Part shown: piece by piece, positions 11,761 to 22,644 of the stretch
How the letters are laid out: each line of letters begins with the position of its first letter
How positions within the stretch are numbered: position 1 is the stretch's first letter
NCBI RefSeq assembly: GCF_042453785.1
Contig: NC_091674.1
Span: forward strand, 28,035,501-28,099,500
Direction: 5' to 3'
Origin: Malus domestica
Taxonomy: Eukaryota; Streptophyta; Magnoliopsida; Rosales; Rosaceae
Length of the DNA stretch: 64,000 nt
Position numbers and translations under genes: made by a program
The notes under the pieces: model-generated
Database searches by the model: none
What the model saw: only the letters and a program-made list of their open reading frames with translations
What the model was told of the DNA's origin: nothing

Positions 11761-11777
11761 GCACATTTGTGCTGTCA

Positions 11778-11962
11778 CAACAATATCCCGATAAATGTTA
11801 ACATTATAAACGCAGTGTTGTTTTGCTTGCAAAACCTCCAACCTTCCACACCAAAAAGTACCATCACATTATGCAGCATTTAAAATTGAATTAAATCATT
11901 AATTTAATCCACTAGCAGGTCGATCTACAACTATAAGTAAGTGTAAATACATATACATATAC

Positions 11963-12012
<50 letters not shown>

Positions 12013-12063
12013 AACGGTAACTCAAGAAAATGCTGTACGAAACGCGCCCCTTCTGTTTCTTAT
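11778..12063. repeat. Intergenic with (CATATA)n/(TA)n microsatellite
   Basis: Around 11950-12006 there is a run of CATATA units passing into pure TA dinucleotides. The remainder is the downstream flank of the PMT gene, presumably its 3' UTR and terminator. Nothing else is recognised. Confidence 0.8.
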
Positions 12064-14688
12064 TCACTCTGAGGTTGTAGAGTTGTCTTCACCTGCAACC
12101 CAGTACCGTTTAACCGCAAACAATACCTTTTCGGGAACTAGAGGCCCGTCTTCATGGTCCACCATTTTCGTGTTCCATCTCATTCCTCTCGCAAGTTTGC
12201 TCACCTTGACTAGCACATCCGTGTGATCACGAAATATCACTGCTCCCTCAGGCCGCAGAATGCGATCCATCTCCAAAAGAATGTCTTCAGCATCGCACCT
12301 GCATTGACCTTATGTTAGTATAAAAAGAATCGAGTGCCTTTGATTGATTGGAAAAACACCATTTGCAATCGATATTAACACGAAGGATAAAAAAGCGGCG
12401 TACTTATCCTTGTACAAGCTGAAAACACCATTTGCGTGAATAAGATCATATGTCCTTGGATACGTGGAGAAGGCTTCACACCTGGAGGAAGATATAAAGA
12501 TTAATAGCATGTCAAGAAAACATAATCTACGAAAGGCAAAGCAAGACTCTGGATGAATGATGGGTTTTAAGCAGCAAGACAGATGTTATTTTACATCCTG
12601 ATCCTCGGGATATTTAGTGTCCAGTTTGCGAATATCATTGTCGCAGAGAACAAACAGAAAAGAAATGTTCGAGAATTACCAATCATGATAAATGCCAATC
12701 AATCCGCGTTCAAATATAACTCCCAATGTGTCTTTCTCAGCTATTGTAGGCATGACATTCATAACCCACAACTTAGGAGAGTCGAGAGCAGCAGCAAAAC
12801 TTCCCAGACCGGCATTCATGTCCATAATGTTGCGGTACCTTCCTGTATTCATTAACTTGTTGGTCCTCTTATAAGCATTTACGTGTTTCTTCCATGCCTT
12901 ATTGTCCTCCTGGAATGTCTCAGCAGATACATCCGGGACAAAACCACTAGATATTCTGGAAGGTAAAGCATTAAGCCTCTCCGGGAATGGCTTCCATGGC
13001 CCACCAGCATCCTCATTAAAATCAGAAGTCTCGGGAAAAGGAGTTACACACAACTCCATCTTCTTGTACCTACGAAACAGAAAAAGGTTAAATGCTGCTT
13101 TGGAAATGGCAAAAAATTAAACTGATAACCAATAAATGTTCAATCAACATTGTATATGAGTCAGTAGATCAAATGAAGTGATATACCAAACATCATCGGC
13201 ATTATTGGATTCACACATATTTGATTGGGGATCTTGGTCACGACGATACTCGGAAGTTGTTTGTTTCCTCCAGATGGCAATTTCACCCTTCTCATGTTTC
13301 TTTTCCCAGTTAAGAAGTTTCGCAACCTCTTCAATCTTCTTCTGTTCTTCTTCAAGTTCTTCTTTAGGGCGCTGCCACGCTACATAATTATTCCTCCAGT
13401 TAATAGGAGGACCCGAAAGCACCCAGTAACCACCAGGTCTTAGAACCCGATCAACTTCCATCATGTACATTCCATCTGCAGTAGAAGTCCAAGTAAGATT
13501 CCATGTTCTAAATGATATCCTTACCTAAAATTATAATAAAAGCTCGCCTTTTCCCACAAAGAAAATGGGGAATGAAAATCACTAAAATTTCATAAAAAAC
13601 AATATCAGTGACTAATTTATGTGCATCACCATTTTCACCCCACGGAATCAGGCAACGAGAGCAGTGAGCCATGTCAAAGGCCCTAGAAGGGTAAGGCAGC
13701 TTTATAGTTCCGAGAACGCCAATAACTGCTGGAACACCTCTTTCCAGAGCAAATTGAACTTGTGCTTCATGAGAGTCTCTTGGTGCGAATGACATTGCTA
13801 TAACATTCTTTTTAAACAGGTAGGCACCCCAGCTGGCAACCTATGAAGTATGAACCAACATGGGGGACAAATCAAATAGAAGAAAAAGTAAGTTGCATAG
13901 GCTAGATATAAATACTAAGACAATCTGCAACGAAAGCTCCGTGTTTGAGAATTGGGTTGTAAGTTCCAACGAGGGACTAGTACGGATGTATTTGAGAATA
14001 GCAGAATTAACAGCCAAGACATTTAAAGGAGTGGAAAAACGAAAAAAGAAATTGAAATTACCCCACATCCAGTGTCCAATGCAGTTCTAACCATCCCATT
14101 GTCCATTGGGATGACACCTGCAAGTTCATTGATATATGCATCTGCTCCGTGAGGAAACTGTGTTCCACCACCTGGAAACCTAAACACATTGCCCTCATAC
14201 TGAATCCAGTTCTGAACAGCCTTCTCAACTGTCAGGCTCTTATAGGGAGCATTGGCATAGGGTACATAGTCACGGCTTTGGGGCCATCGAAATGGAGTCA
14301 CATATCCTTTGGGTGCCGGAATAAGGCAATGTAGCTTCTCTTCTTCAGGCGGACAATGTCTTTCCCTGTAATTCATATTTTCTCGGGGGAAAGTCATTGC
14401 TCGCATTTGATCTTGACAGGGAGTGTAATCTATATAGCGACTGCCGCATGATTTGAACTCTTTGACAACTCCTTCAGAACCATCAGTCCCAGAATGATGG
14501 GTTACAAGACTGGATAGAATACTGCAGTCTGTATGACTGGTAATATCCATGGCTATGCTATCTCCCTTCCCAAAACCACTTCGCTGCCACACACCCAATA
14601 TGTAAAAGAAACAACACAGGCCAGCTACAACGACAATTGACATGGAGCTTCGACTTCTGTTATCTCCTGAGTTCCCTTTTGTCGCCAT
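12064..14688 (-). CDS. Probable Golgi methyltransferase PMT2-like (QUA2/TSD2 family)
   Basis: Six coding exons on the minus strand: 14688-14062, 13840-13630, 13475-13187, 13069-12680, 12481-12404 and 12298-12064. Phases agree at every GT-AG junction, giving 609 residues, the usual length for the family. The start is the ATG at 14688 ([15 protein letters not shown]). A membrane anchor follows at about residues 15-35 ([18 protein letters not shown]), as in type II Golgi proteins. The SAM-binding motif is split by intron 1: ALDTGCG / VASWGAYL. Other family blocks are [65 protein letters not shown] and [16 protein letters not shown]. The family is linked to methylation of pectic wall polysaccharides in the Golgi. 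It resembles Arabidopsis At1g26850 (PMT2) most closely from memory; the related PMT14 is possible. No defect is seen. Confidence 0.9.
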
Positions 14689-15007
14689 GATGTGCCTGAA
14701 TGTTTTTTGCGATTCCCCAAACCAATTAGGACATTTTCCAAATAAATGAAAAGAAATATAGGGCAGATCCTTACATGTATAAAAAAATGGAGAAAGTATG
14801 TTCCATATTCTATCCAAACTCCACAACTACTTGACTACCTTGATGAGTTGATGTACACTTATGTTGTAGACTATGATCCCCACCAAGTCCTTTTCCCATA
14901 CAATTTGAATTACTCATAAAAAGAAAGTCCAATTCTTAGCATAAATTTCAAAGTTTGAATTAAACAAATACACCGATACAAAGACAAGGAAACTTATCAT
15001 TACCAAG

Positions 15008-15425
15008 GTTCTAAAAGACGCTAGGCACTAGTAGGACGGCTAGCTGGGGCCGGGGTCTAGGCGCCTAGGGGGACTAGGCGGATTTAACTAAATCCATTAT
15101 ATTTCATGTAAATAAGTATATGTTTATACTTAAAATATATATAATTTCATCATAAACTACAAAATAAAATGACACGTATATTATGAAGTATTGGAACATA
15201 ATGAAAACATGGGGAATAAACATATAATGTGCGCTCATTTAAGTATTCAACAAGTCTCTTACAATTTATTGAAAAAAAATAAAATGCAAAATGAAAGTTA
15301 TCTATTTTCTGCTTGCAACCTAGGTGGGTCTAGGCGGGATAGGCGGGCGCCTCAGCAGGTCTAGGCCCCCTTTCTTAATCTTCAACAGCCTAGAGATTAA
15401 TGGCAAGGATTTTTGGAACAGTGAT
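15008..15425. mobile_element. GC-rich MITE-like element in the PMT leader intron
   Basis: A block with GC-rich ends (AGACGCTAGGCACTAG and CTAGGCGCCTAGGGGGAC on the left; AGGCGGGCGCCTCAGC and CTAGGCCCCC on the right) around an AT-rich core. The outer ends are imperfect inverted repeats: GTTCTAAAAGACGCTAGGC on the left against GTTCCAAAAATCC...CTCTAGGC from the right end. It looks like a small non-autonomous DNA transposon; the superfamily is not determined and no clear TSD was found. Confidence 0.45.
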
Positions 15426-15552
15426 CAATACAAAAGCCGGTCAATGACGAACAATGGCCACTAAAATAGCATGCATTACGAATTTCAAGAGCATACTGCG
15501 AAAAACAAATCAAATTAGTTCAAAATTTTCGAAAATTTTATTCTCAAAACCA

Positions 15553-15618
15553 AGAAGTGGCGTTCTATGATTCATAGAGCGGACCTCACTTAGTGTGATA
15601 AGGCTTGGTTGTTGTTTT
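15553..15618 (+). mobile_element. 3'-end relic of an RTE LINE
   Basis: TGGCGTTCTATGATTCAT...AGCGGACCTCACTTAGTG...AAGGCTTGGTTGTTGTT matches the 3' terminus of the RTE LINE at 7799-7847 and 11690-11760, including the start of the TTG tail. Only about 65 bp remain, as expected of a severely 5'-truncated insertion. Confidence 0.75.
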
Positions 15619-16379
15619 CGAAAATTTCATTCTTTGGAACCTCGAAACCAACCTCTCAGCAAAGACCAGCACAACTCCGAGGCTCAACTCGACGCAAACC
15701 AAATTACACATTGGTCGAAACACAAATCATTGAATCATATATCGCATCGAATTGCAATTCCAATTTTCAGTTGTTCCCCATTTCCGTTTTCTTCTTAGTC
15801 ACAGAGTCACAGTCTCATAAACTCGAAATTAACCAACAATTTACCAATTACAGAAACTCCAAAAATCAAGAACAAAGCACACCACAACAAAACGAGATTC
15901 AAACAAACTAATAAAATTATCAATTAAATCCCATAAAATAAAATAATCAGAGAAAAATGCAGCATGCATAAATAAACCCAAAATTCATATCCAAATCAAA
16001 AGAATCGAGAGCTCTTACGGATCTCAGGCAGCGAAAAGCACGAATCTTTTTCGGGTTCAATCAAATCGAACGCAGCTTTCACCTCCCGCAACCCGTAACC
16101 CACGACACAGACGGAGACATCGAGAAAAAAAGACGACAACTTTATGCGACAAAATGCGGCAGAAATCGTGGGTAGCGGTTCTGACACGAATTTGATCTCG
16201 GAGGCGGCACGAGCGGCTCTGCCGTTGTTCTTCTCACGTTGTTTAACTGGAAAGATAAGTACGATGAGGCCGATGATGCTTTGTTCTTCTGTGTGTTTAC
16301 ACAACTGTTCCGATTCTGGTTTTTTTTCTCTTTTTTTTTTTTTTTTGTGTGTCAACGGACACTGTTTACTTTAAGATCG

Positions 16380-17537
16380 CATGTTTTTAAGGCATCATAG
16401 GATTGATGATGCTTTCACCCAATCAGATCCCGCCATTTTAGTTCCCAATCGGTTGGGAGTTGGGACCCGCGGCAAGAAGAAAACATAGAGAAAATTTTCA
16501 TTATTCCCTGAATACGAGGTATATCATGTATTTTTATTTAAGTGATGAAAAATTTTATTTTTTAAGTTATTAATTTTTAACATACATATCTCATTATTTA
16601 TATAATGACACATGATGTACTATCCTATGCTCCCGTCACATTGAAAAATATCTCAAAAACATGATGTGTTGTTTTAGGACAACGACGTCATATTGGTTAA
16701 ATATAGCACAGAGAATTGGACCAAAGATGATAGCTTTGCTTTGCCATGGCAAATTTGAAAAGGTACCGAATGAGTAGGTAAATTTGGTGAAAATCTTGGG
16801 TCTAGTAAGAGAACCACGTCATATGTTCGTCCAAACACGACTCTTTGAATTGAGATGAAGGAAAACTCACGTTGTGATCTTGGTATAAATGTGTTTAGTT
16901 TAGTAGTGTGTGCGTCCGTTCAAATGAAGTTATCATTTTAGTGAGCACAAAATTTTCTCGTAAATTTTAATTAAAAATCATACAAATAAAAGGTAAAACA
17001 AGTCTAAGCCTATACAGAGTACTGGTTTTACCAACACATTAAAACATTTAGGCTTTTTTTTTATTAGAGCAAGTCCACTAGGGACATTTAGGCCGGCACC
17101 CAGCCAATCCCCTCTAGCCCAGTAGATTAGGACGGCACCCAGCCCAAGTCAGTCTCCAGGTTAGCCCAAAATGTGATGAGCTATGAGACGGTCCATCTGA
17201 CGTCATGCTGATACCAACATAACGTCGCAGGACATTTTAAATTTTTATTGACGTACTAAAGACATTTAGGCTTCTTTATTAAGATATAGAAATATAAGAA
17301 CTCAGCTTGAGGCATCCTCAAACATTTCTCGAGCCCTCACAAATAGTCCTCGAACCTCACTCGAGAATGCTCAAATCTCTCTCTACTAATTAAAATTCTT
17401 AAAGTTCAAACAATTCAGCTAATATTTTTTTTACTTTTTTCACGTGATTATGAAATAAACTACGCTGAATTTAAACTCGAGTTGAAGAAGACGAACACAA
17501 TTCAACTTACCTAATTCACATCTGCAATTGAGGTAAA
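16380..17537. other. Intergenic with MITE relics
   Basis: The segment at about 16510-16660 contains AAGTTATTAATTTTTAAC and, at its right end, CACATTGAAAAATATCTC. It matches in inverted and palindromic fashion the long-TIR MITE at 39012-39178. At 17041-17290 a GAGCAAGTCCACTAGGGAC-type repeat is bracketed by two copies of ACATTTAGGCTT (17044 and 17262), possibly its TSD. No gene is visible before the PPR start at 17538. Confidence 0.45.
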
Positions 17538-19673
17538 ATGTCTTTAACTAGTCTAAAGATTTGTGTAGTTTCCAAAATTTACCCTTTGCAATGTTTTCAA
17601 GACAAAAACCTTCGAACAAACAAAGAAACCGGCACTCTGATTCGATTGATGAGCGCTTCATTCCCCCGCCAAAGACAGCGACTTTTCCATCTTCTCCACC
17701 AAAGCCCCGCCGTCTTCTCCTCCCAGAAGCTCCTTCAAATCCAGGCCCAGCTCACCACCACCGGCCTCCTCCACTCAGACCCCTCATGCCTTCTCTCACT
17801 CCTCGACCTCTCTCTCTCAACCCCTTCAACTCTCCACCACGCCACCGCCTTATTCACCCACGCACAAACACCCAATGCCGCCGCATGGCCCGTCATGGTC
17901 CGCCGGCTCAGCTTAGATGCCGACCCTTCTCGGGTTTTCGCTTTATTCAAAGAAATGCAGAGGCTAAAACGTAATGACCCAGTTTGTGATCCTTATGTGT
18001 TTGCTTCTTTGATCAAGGGTTGTAGCAAATTATCCGCTTTTCGGGAAGGGAAGTCTGTGCATTGCCGAGCTGTTAGGATCGGTTTGGATTGTAATGTGAA
18101 TTTGTTGAACAGTTTAGTTAGTTTTTATTCGCGTTCGAAGAGTTTGGTGGGATGTGCTTGCATTGTGTTTGATAGAATTCCTCAGAAGACTGTTGTGACA
18201 GTAAATTGTATGCTTTCTGGTTTTGTGAGGAACAGCTTGTTTGGTGCGGCGTTGGATTTGTTTAACCGAGTTTTGAGTTGCGATTTTGGTTTGGGATTGA
18301 AGCCGAATTATGTTACTTTGGTTGTTTTGACTTCAGGGTGTGTGGATTTTGATGAGTTTAATGCGGGAAAGGCACTTCATTCATACTGTTATAAGGCGGG
18401 TTTGGATTTGGTAAACGAGGTTTGTAATGTGCTTATTGATTTGTATTCGAAGTTTGTGCATATAGATGAAGCTGGAAGGATGTTCGATGAGATGCCTGAG
18501 AGGGATTTGGTTTCATGGAATACCATGATTGCAGGATATGCTGGAGTTGGTGATTGTAGAAGAGCTTTCTTTTTGTTTAGAGAAATGAACGCTGGGGATG
18601 TTGGATTCGATAGAGTATCGCTGATAAGTTTGATTTTGGCTGCTTGTAATAGTAGAGATCTTGGTATGGGGAAGATGATTCACGGGTATATGACAGCTAA
18701 TGGAACAAAAATAACTGTAGCTATTCGGACGGCACTGATTAACTTGTACTCCAATTGTGGACTAATAGCGTATGCTAAAAAAGTATTGGATGAAGCACCG
18801 GATGACAACATTGCATTGTGGAACTCTATGATCCATGGATATGTCGAATGCTGTCATAATCAAGAGGCATTGGGGCTCTTCAGTCAGATGCAGTCTAAAA
18901 AGCTAGAGCCAGATGAAACAACAATGGTAGGGTTAATCTTAGCTTGCCGAAACTCAGGGGATTTGTCTAATGGATTCGACATTCATTCTTACATAGAGAG
19001 TAGTAATCGTCATCAAGGGAGTATTGTTCTGCACAATGCTCTTATAGACATGTATGCAAAATGCGGGAGCATGACCCAAGCTAAAGTTGTGTTTGATAAG
19101 ATGCCACGGAAAGACGTTGTTTCGTGGACTTCAATTATAGTTGGTCATGCCATCAACAGTGAAGGAAAGGAAGCGCTTCTTGCTTTCCAGAGAATGTGTG
19201 CTGAGAAAGTTGAACCAAGCTCAGTTACATTCATCAGTGTTCTATCAGCGTGCGATCATGCTGGTTTGGTTGATGAAGGTCTGAACTTGTATAACGCAAT
19301 GTGCAAGTCTTACCATATCAAGCCCACAATTGAGCACTGCGGATGCATGATTGATATGTACGCACGAGCAGGAAGGCTAGAGGAGGCCTACAAGTTTGTG
19401 AAGAGTATGCCTGTAGAGCCAAATGCAGTTGTTTGGAGGATGTTGATTAATGCTTGTAGAGTTCATGGCGATTTTGATAGGGGATTATGTTTGGTTAGTG
19501 GATTCACAGAACTAAAAACACTGCATCGTGGTGCCGAAGATCATGTAACTTCTTCCAACATTCTTGCTGATGCAGGAAGGTGGGACGATGTTCTAAATGA
19601 AAGAAGCTTGATGGCGACGAGGAAAGTGACGAAAGTCTCAGGTAAAAGCTCCATTTCAGATTTAACAGAGTGA
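17538..19673 (+). CDS. Pentatricopeptide repeat (PPR) protein, PLS class, E type
   Basis: Intronless, 711 codons from the ATG at 17538. An internal ATG at 17649 (MSASFPRQRQRLFHLL) is an equally plausible start and would give 674 residues. Repeated PLS-type PPR motifs begin near residue 60 and run to about 600, seen as units such as NVLIDLYSKFVHIDEAGRMF, DLVSWNTMIAGY, TALINLYSNCGLIAYAKKVL and NALIDMYAKCGSMTQAKVVF. The C terminus has an E-like region (EPNAVVWRMLINACRVHGDFD) and ends in SSISDLTE without a DYW deaminase domain. Such proteins bind specific organellar RNAs, usually in mitochondria or plastids, and often take part in C-to-U editing, supplying the deaminase in trans. The N terminus is Ser/Arg/Gln-rich, consistent with organelle import. 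The exact orthologue is not identified. Confidence 0.9.
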   Translation: MSLTSLKICVVSKIYPLQCFQDKNLRTNKETGTLIRLMSASFPRQRQRLFHLLHQSPAVFSSQKLLQIQAQLTTTGLLHSDPSCLLSLLDLSLSTPSTLHHATALFTHAQTPNAAAWPVMVRRLSLDADPSRVFALFKEMQRLKRNDPVCDPYVFASLIKGCSKLSAFREGKSVHCRAVRIGLDCNVNLLNSLVSFYSRSKSLVGCACIVFDRIPQKTVVTVNCMLSGFVRNSLFGAALDLFNRVLSCDFGLGLKPNYVTLVVLTSGCVDFDEFNAGKALHSYCYKAGLDLVNEVCNVLIDLYSKFVHIDEAGRMFDEMPERDLVSWNTMIAGYAGVGDCRRAFFLFREMNAGDVGFDRVSLISLILAACNSRDLGMGKMIHGYMTANGTKITVAIRTALINLYSNCGLIAYAKKVLDEAPDDNIALWNSMIHGYVECCHNQEALGLFSQMQSKKLEPDETTMVGLILACRNSGDLSNGFDIHSYIESSNRHQGSIVLHNALIDMYAKCGSMTQAKVVFDKMPRKDVVSWTSIIVGHAINSEGKEALLAFQRMCAEKVEPSSVTFISVLSACDHAGLVDEGLNLYNAMCKSYHIKPTIEHCGCMIDMYARAGRLEEAYKFVKSMPVEPNAVVWRMLINACRVHGDFDRGLCLVSGFTELKTLHRGAEDHVTSSNILADAGRWDDVLNERSLMATRKVTKVSGKSSISDLTE

Positions 19674-20095
19674 ACAGTTTTGAGCAGCTACAGTTTGCAG
19701 CAGGGTAGACTTGGATTCCTCCTCTCATATAGGTACCTTCAACGAATCACATGAAAATCCAAGTTTTGGGACCATTTGAGCCGCAACTAAACTGATATGC
19801 CGGTTATTCCAGGGCGATTACTTCACCTGTTTGAGCATAAGGGAATTCAACACAGCTCATGTCTCCACCTTTCAGTTTCAGTTGAATGAGCGCATAAACG
19901 ATTCTGGATCCGTTAGAACAAGTGCGAATGACAAAATTTAGTTAAAACGATCTTTATACCATTAAATTCTGAAAATGGTACACCGAATCTTCTTTGTTTT
20001 TTGCTCTAAGGCATGTTCAAATATTACAAGCAATGAAAATGTAACTTGTATATTTCATTCATCTTTTGTTCTTTTGCTCCTTCCAAAAATTTCCC
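19674..20095. other. Convergent 3' intergenic region
   Basis: A 0.4-kb gap between the stop codons of the PPR gene (plus) and the TRIP4-like gene (minus). It should hold both 3' UTRs. No further feature is recognised. Confidence 0.6.
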
Positions 20096-22172
20096 TTAAT
20101 GGAAATCCAGAAAGCATTCTCCATCATCATCAAGCGTACCCCCACTTACAGGCGTCCCTTGCGAAAACTTCCCATTTGAAGCTGTTTCTAATTGATTATC
20201 CACCATAAGATGTTTTAATTCATCGCTGACGTGCTGCACCCTCCCGGTAATCTCCAAGCACAACCCCTTTGTTAGGGTCTTGTTTGCCTTTCTGCCTTGA
20301 ACAGGCTTCTTACTAGGGCCTGGATCCACAAATACTGGTTGTACTTTAAGAGAAGGGTTTGGTGTGATGCGGTTCACTTCCTTTTCATCCCGGGGCCTCA
20401 ATATTCTGCTTTCTGATTCTACTTCAGAAGCTTCGTCTTCATTTACAAGGACCTGCAGAACACAAAATATTAGACGGGAACAATGCACAACATGGAAGAA
20501 TAGATATTCTCATGACAAATTTAACCGCTGGAGCTAGAAAGGAGTTTAGAAAAATCAGCATGAACAAGTCGTTGCGAATAGTGTCCAGCAGCAATACTCG
20601 TAAAAAAAGTTTTACAACAAGAAATTGTACCTGTACAAGCACACATTCAGCGAAGTTATAATTACCTTGCGACCAACCAAGTCAAACGATACAACTACTT
20701 TACTTCGTTTGATCCGCTCAGCTTCTGCAATCTCCTCCTGCTTCTTTGTCAGAAGTTCCTTTTCCTGAAGGTAATAAAACGAGATTTAGGGATGAAACGA
20801 GTGAATTTAACATACAAACATACACAAATTTTGTTTATTTAATTTTTGCGAAAAGAGATAGAAATTACGAACCTCCTTTGACAACCAACTATTCCCCTCA
20901 ATTTCATAGTAGTCACTTTGGTCATCAATAACTGTAGTTCGTGCTGCAGAGTCTCGGTCATACTCAACGAGTCTCTTTGCATAAGCTTCTGCTACTGCTT
21001 CAGCATCTGATGTGGGAGCGAAACTTTCCTCCAAACCAGCATACGTGCTGCCTTCCTTCAGCACAAGAGCTCCACAAAAATTGCAAGGCCCCTCGCCCTC
21101 TTGCTCACAGACTATCTTCCCACACGATAAACAATTGCTCACAAGTCTGTGGCTACGGGCTTGGCATGAGCATGGCTTCCCCTGGTTGAATACAACTGAT
21201 CCTTTGGAAACCTCTGCAAGTGAAACAACTTTCCCAGCTTTCTTCTTCTTAGAGTTGCCTTGGTTCGTGTTACTTGTGGTCTTTGACTCGCTGGTCTTAG
21301 CTGGAACCTGCTTTACTTGATTGCTGGAAGTTGTTTGATCACTGGGGTCTCTAGCCACTTTCGGAGTTTTCAACGGTTTCTTTGACCCACTTGCAGAACC
21401 TTCATTTGAGGGTGGTTTAACATAGGCATGCAAACTTGAGGTTGGAACAACCCGGGTGCTGCTGCAAAGATCTGAGCGACCTCGTTTCTGTAGATATTCC
21501 TCAATCACAGATTTGCCCACCTCCTGCCCAACGATGTTCTACATGGAAAAACATCCAATCTCAAATACCAACATACAAACATGGACACCAGACGCGGTTC
21601 TACAAGTAAACGAACTACACAAACAATCATCTCATTCTTCGGTTCAGTGACAGTGCAAGATTTCATAGATGAAAGATATACACTAGCATTCGTCACGAGT
21701 CCCGTCCAAAACAAGAGCCCCATAAGACAAAAGGAAATACTCAATTGTTCCAGTTCCGGTCCAAGTTGTTTGCCAAATTTTAAATGTACTCCAACAAAAC
21801 ACCAGAAAATTGCTAATTTGAATTTCCCAAAACAACAACGGAAGCTTTCTCATCAGAACCCAATTGGTGAAGCACAATCCCAAATTGCAATCAAGAACTC
21901 GGTTAAAAAAAAAAAAAAAAACCAACAAATCCAATGGCAATATAAACATCATCTCTAATTTTTACACACACAAATTCTACGAATTTGCACAAAGTTATTG
22001 GAGAAAAAGTAAGAAATTGGGCTTACGTCGAGGTACTCTTTGGCGTCTTGAGGATCGGCGAGCTCACAGTAGGAGACCAAACCCGATATCATATCCTTAT
22101 CCAAACCCCCGGTTTCCATCTTCCGGCATAGATCCACCAACGCCTTCTCCAGCCATTCTCCCGCCGCCCCCA

Positions 22173-22173
<1 letters not shown>
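20096..22173 (-). CDS. Activating signal cointegrator 1 (TRIP4/ASC-1) homologue
   Basis: Four coding exons: 22173-22027, 21538-20873, 20764-20666 and 20452-20096. All junctions are phase 0 and the protein is 422 residues. Exon 2 ends at a weak GTTCGT donor, chosen because it restores NSWLSKE / EKELLTKKQEE in frame. The hallmark is the C2HC5 zinc finger at about residues 160-210: CSCQARSHRLVSNCLSCGKI, VCEQEGEGPCNFCG. A charged helix follows (EKELLTKKQEEIAEAERIKR), then SFDLVGRKV. In animals TRIP4 is a subunit of the ASC-1 complex, which acts as a transcriptional coactivator and disassembles collided ribosomes. The plant role is inferred. The C-terminal ASCH domain of the animal protein is not present; the short form is what I recall for plants. 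The gene is transcribed towards the PPR gene at 17538. Confidence 0.88.
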
Positions 22174-22213
<40 letters not shown>

Positions 22214-22640
22214 AAAGTTTCAAGCTTTCTCTCTGCTTCGCCGATCGGAGACGACGACACTGGTTTTTGGGTCTGGCAGCGAAGGGGATTTTAGTGATGG
22301 TGTAGTGCGTTCATTCATTTGGCACGAGCATTTTCCCTCTTGGGTCCCACCATATAAGATGACGTGGCGGGATCATAGTTGTTTCTCGGCCAAACGGAAC
22401 TTAAAACACCCGCCGCAGAGTATTAAACCCCAGTTACTTCTTCTTCACGTCTCCAACTCTCTGCAATTGGAACCCATATTTCCCCAATTTAGGGAAATTT
22501 TAGCTACAGAAACCATTACAATGCATCCCCTGCGTTCAACTCTCTGCATTTGTAATGCTTGGTCTCCAATTAGTTGGCTTTTCGAACCAGCCTCAGATCT
22601 GCTTAATCCGAAATTTATACGTGCCTCGGCATGTTTCTTC
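22174..22640 (-). promoter_or_regulatory. TRIP4-like gene leader with (CT)n tract and upstream region
   Basis: A pure CT/GA dinucleotide run at about 22174-22212 sits directly upstream of the ATG, in the 5' UTR position, a common plant leader feature. The remaining sequence up to the PPR pseudogene shows no recognisable gene and presumably holds the promoter. Confidence 0.5.
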
Positions 22641-22644
22641 AAAT

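Larger units (their letters stand above)
4549..11777 (+). mobile_element. RTE-type LINE with 17-bp TSD, split by an LTR element and partly duplicated
   Basis: The 17-bp word GCACATTTGTGCTGTCA occurs at 4549-4565 and again at 11761-11777, directly after a (TTG)n tail. These are the TSDs of one non-LTR insertion. The body starts at 4566 with the 5' leader GGTCCCAAGCCCAGGTAAAG, typical of plant RTE elements. It then encodes an endonuclease and a reverse transcriptase. The LINE reaches its 3' end at about 7847 without the TTG tail, is followed by a 3.2-kb LTR-type element (7848-11006), and then resumes at 11007 from a point equivalent to 6979, so about 0.85 kb of the 3' part is present twice. Both coding copies are broken. 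The simplest reading is one LINE insertion rearranged later. Confidence 0.85.
14689..16345 (-). promoter_or_regulatory. Likely 5' UTR exon and leader intron of the PMT2-like gene
   Basis: On the minus strand CTGAGATCC|GTAAGAGC (exon end at 16019) is a strong donor, and AACATTCAG|GCACATC (exon start at 14695), seven bases before the ATG, is a good acceptor. This implies a leader intron of about 1.3 kb (14696-16018) with the transcription start somewhere beyond 16100. A long T-run at about 16320-16346 (A-run on the gene strand) lies near the expected promoter. The intron carries two TE relics (15008-15425 and 15553-15618). This is inference from splice signals; transcript data would decide. Confidence 0.5.

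Noticed and set aside
11007..11777. Independent second LINE insertion
   Set aside because: Its 3' TSD matches the 5' flank at 4549 and not the sequence directly before 11007.
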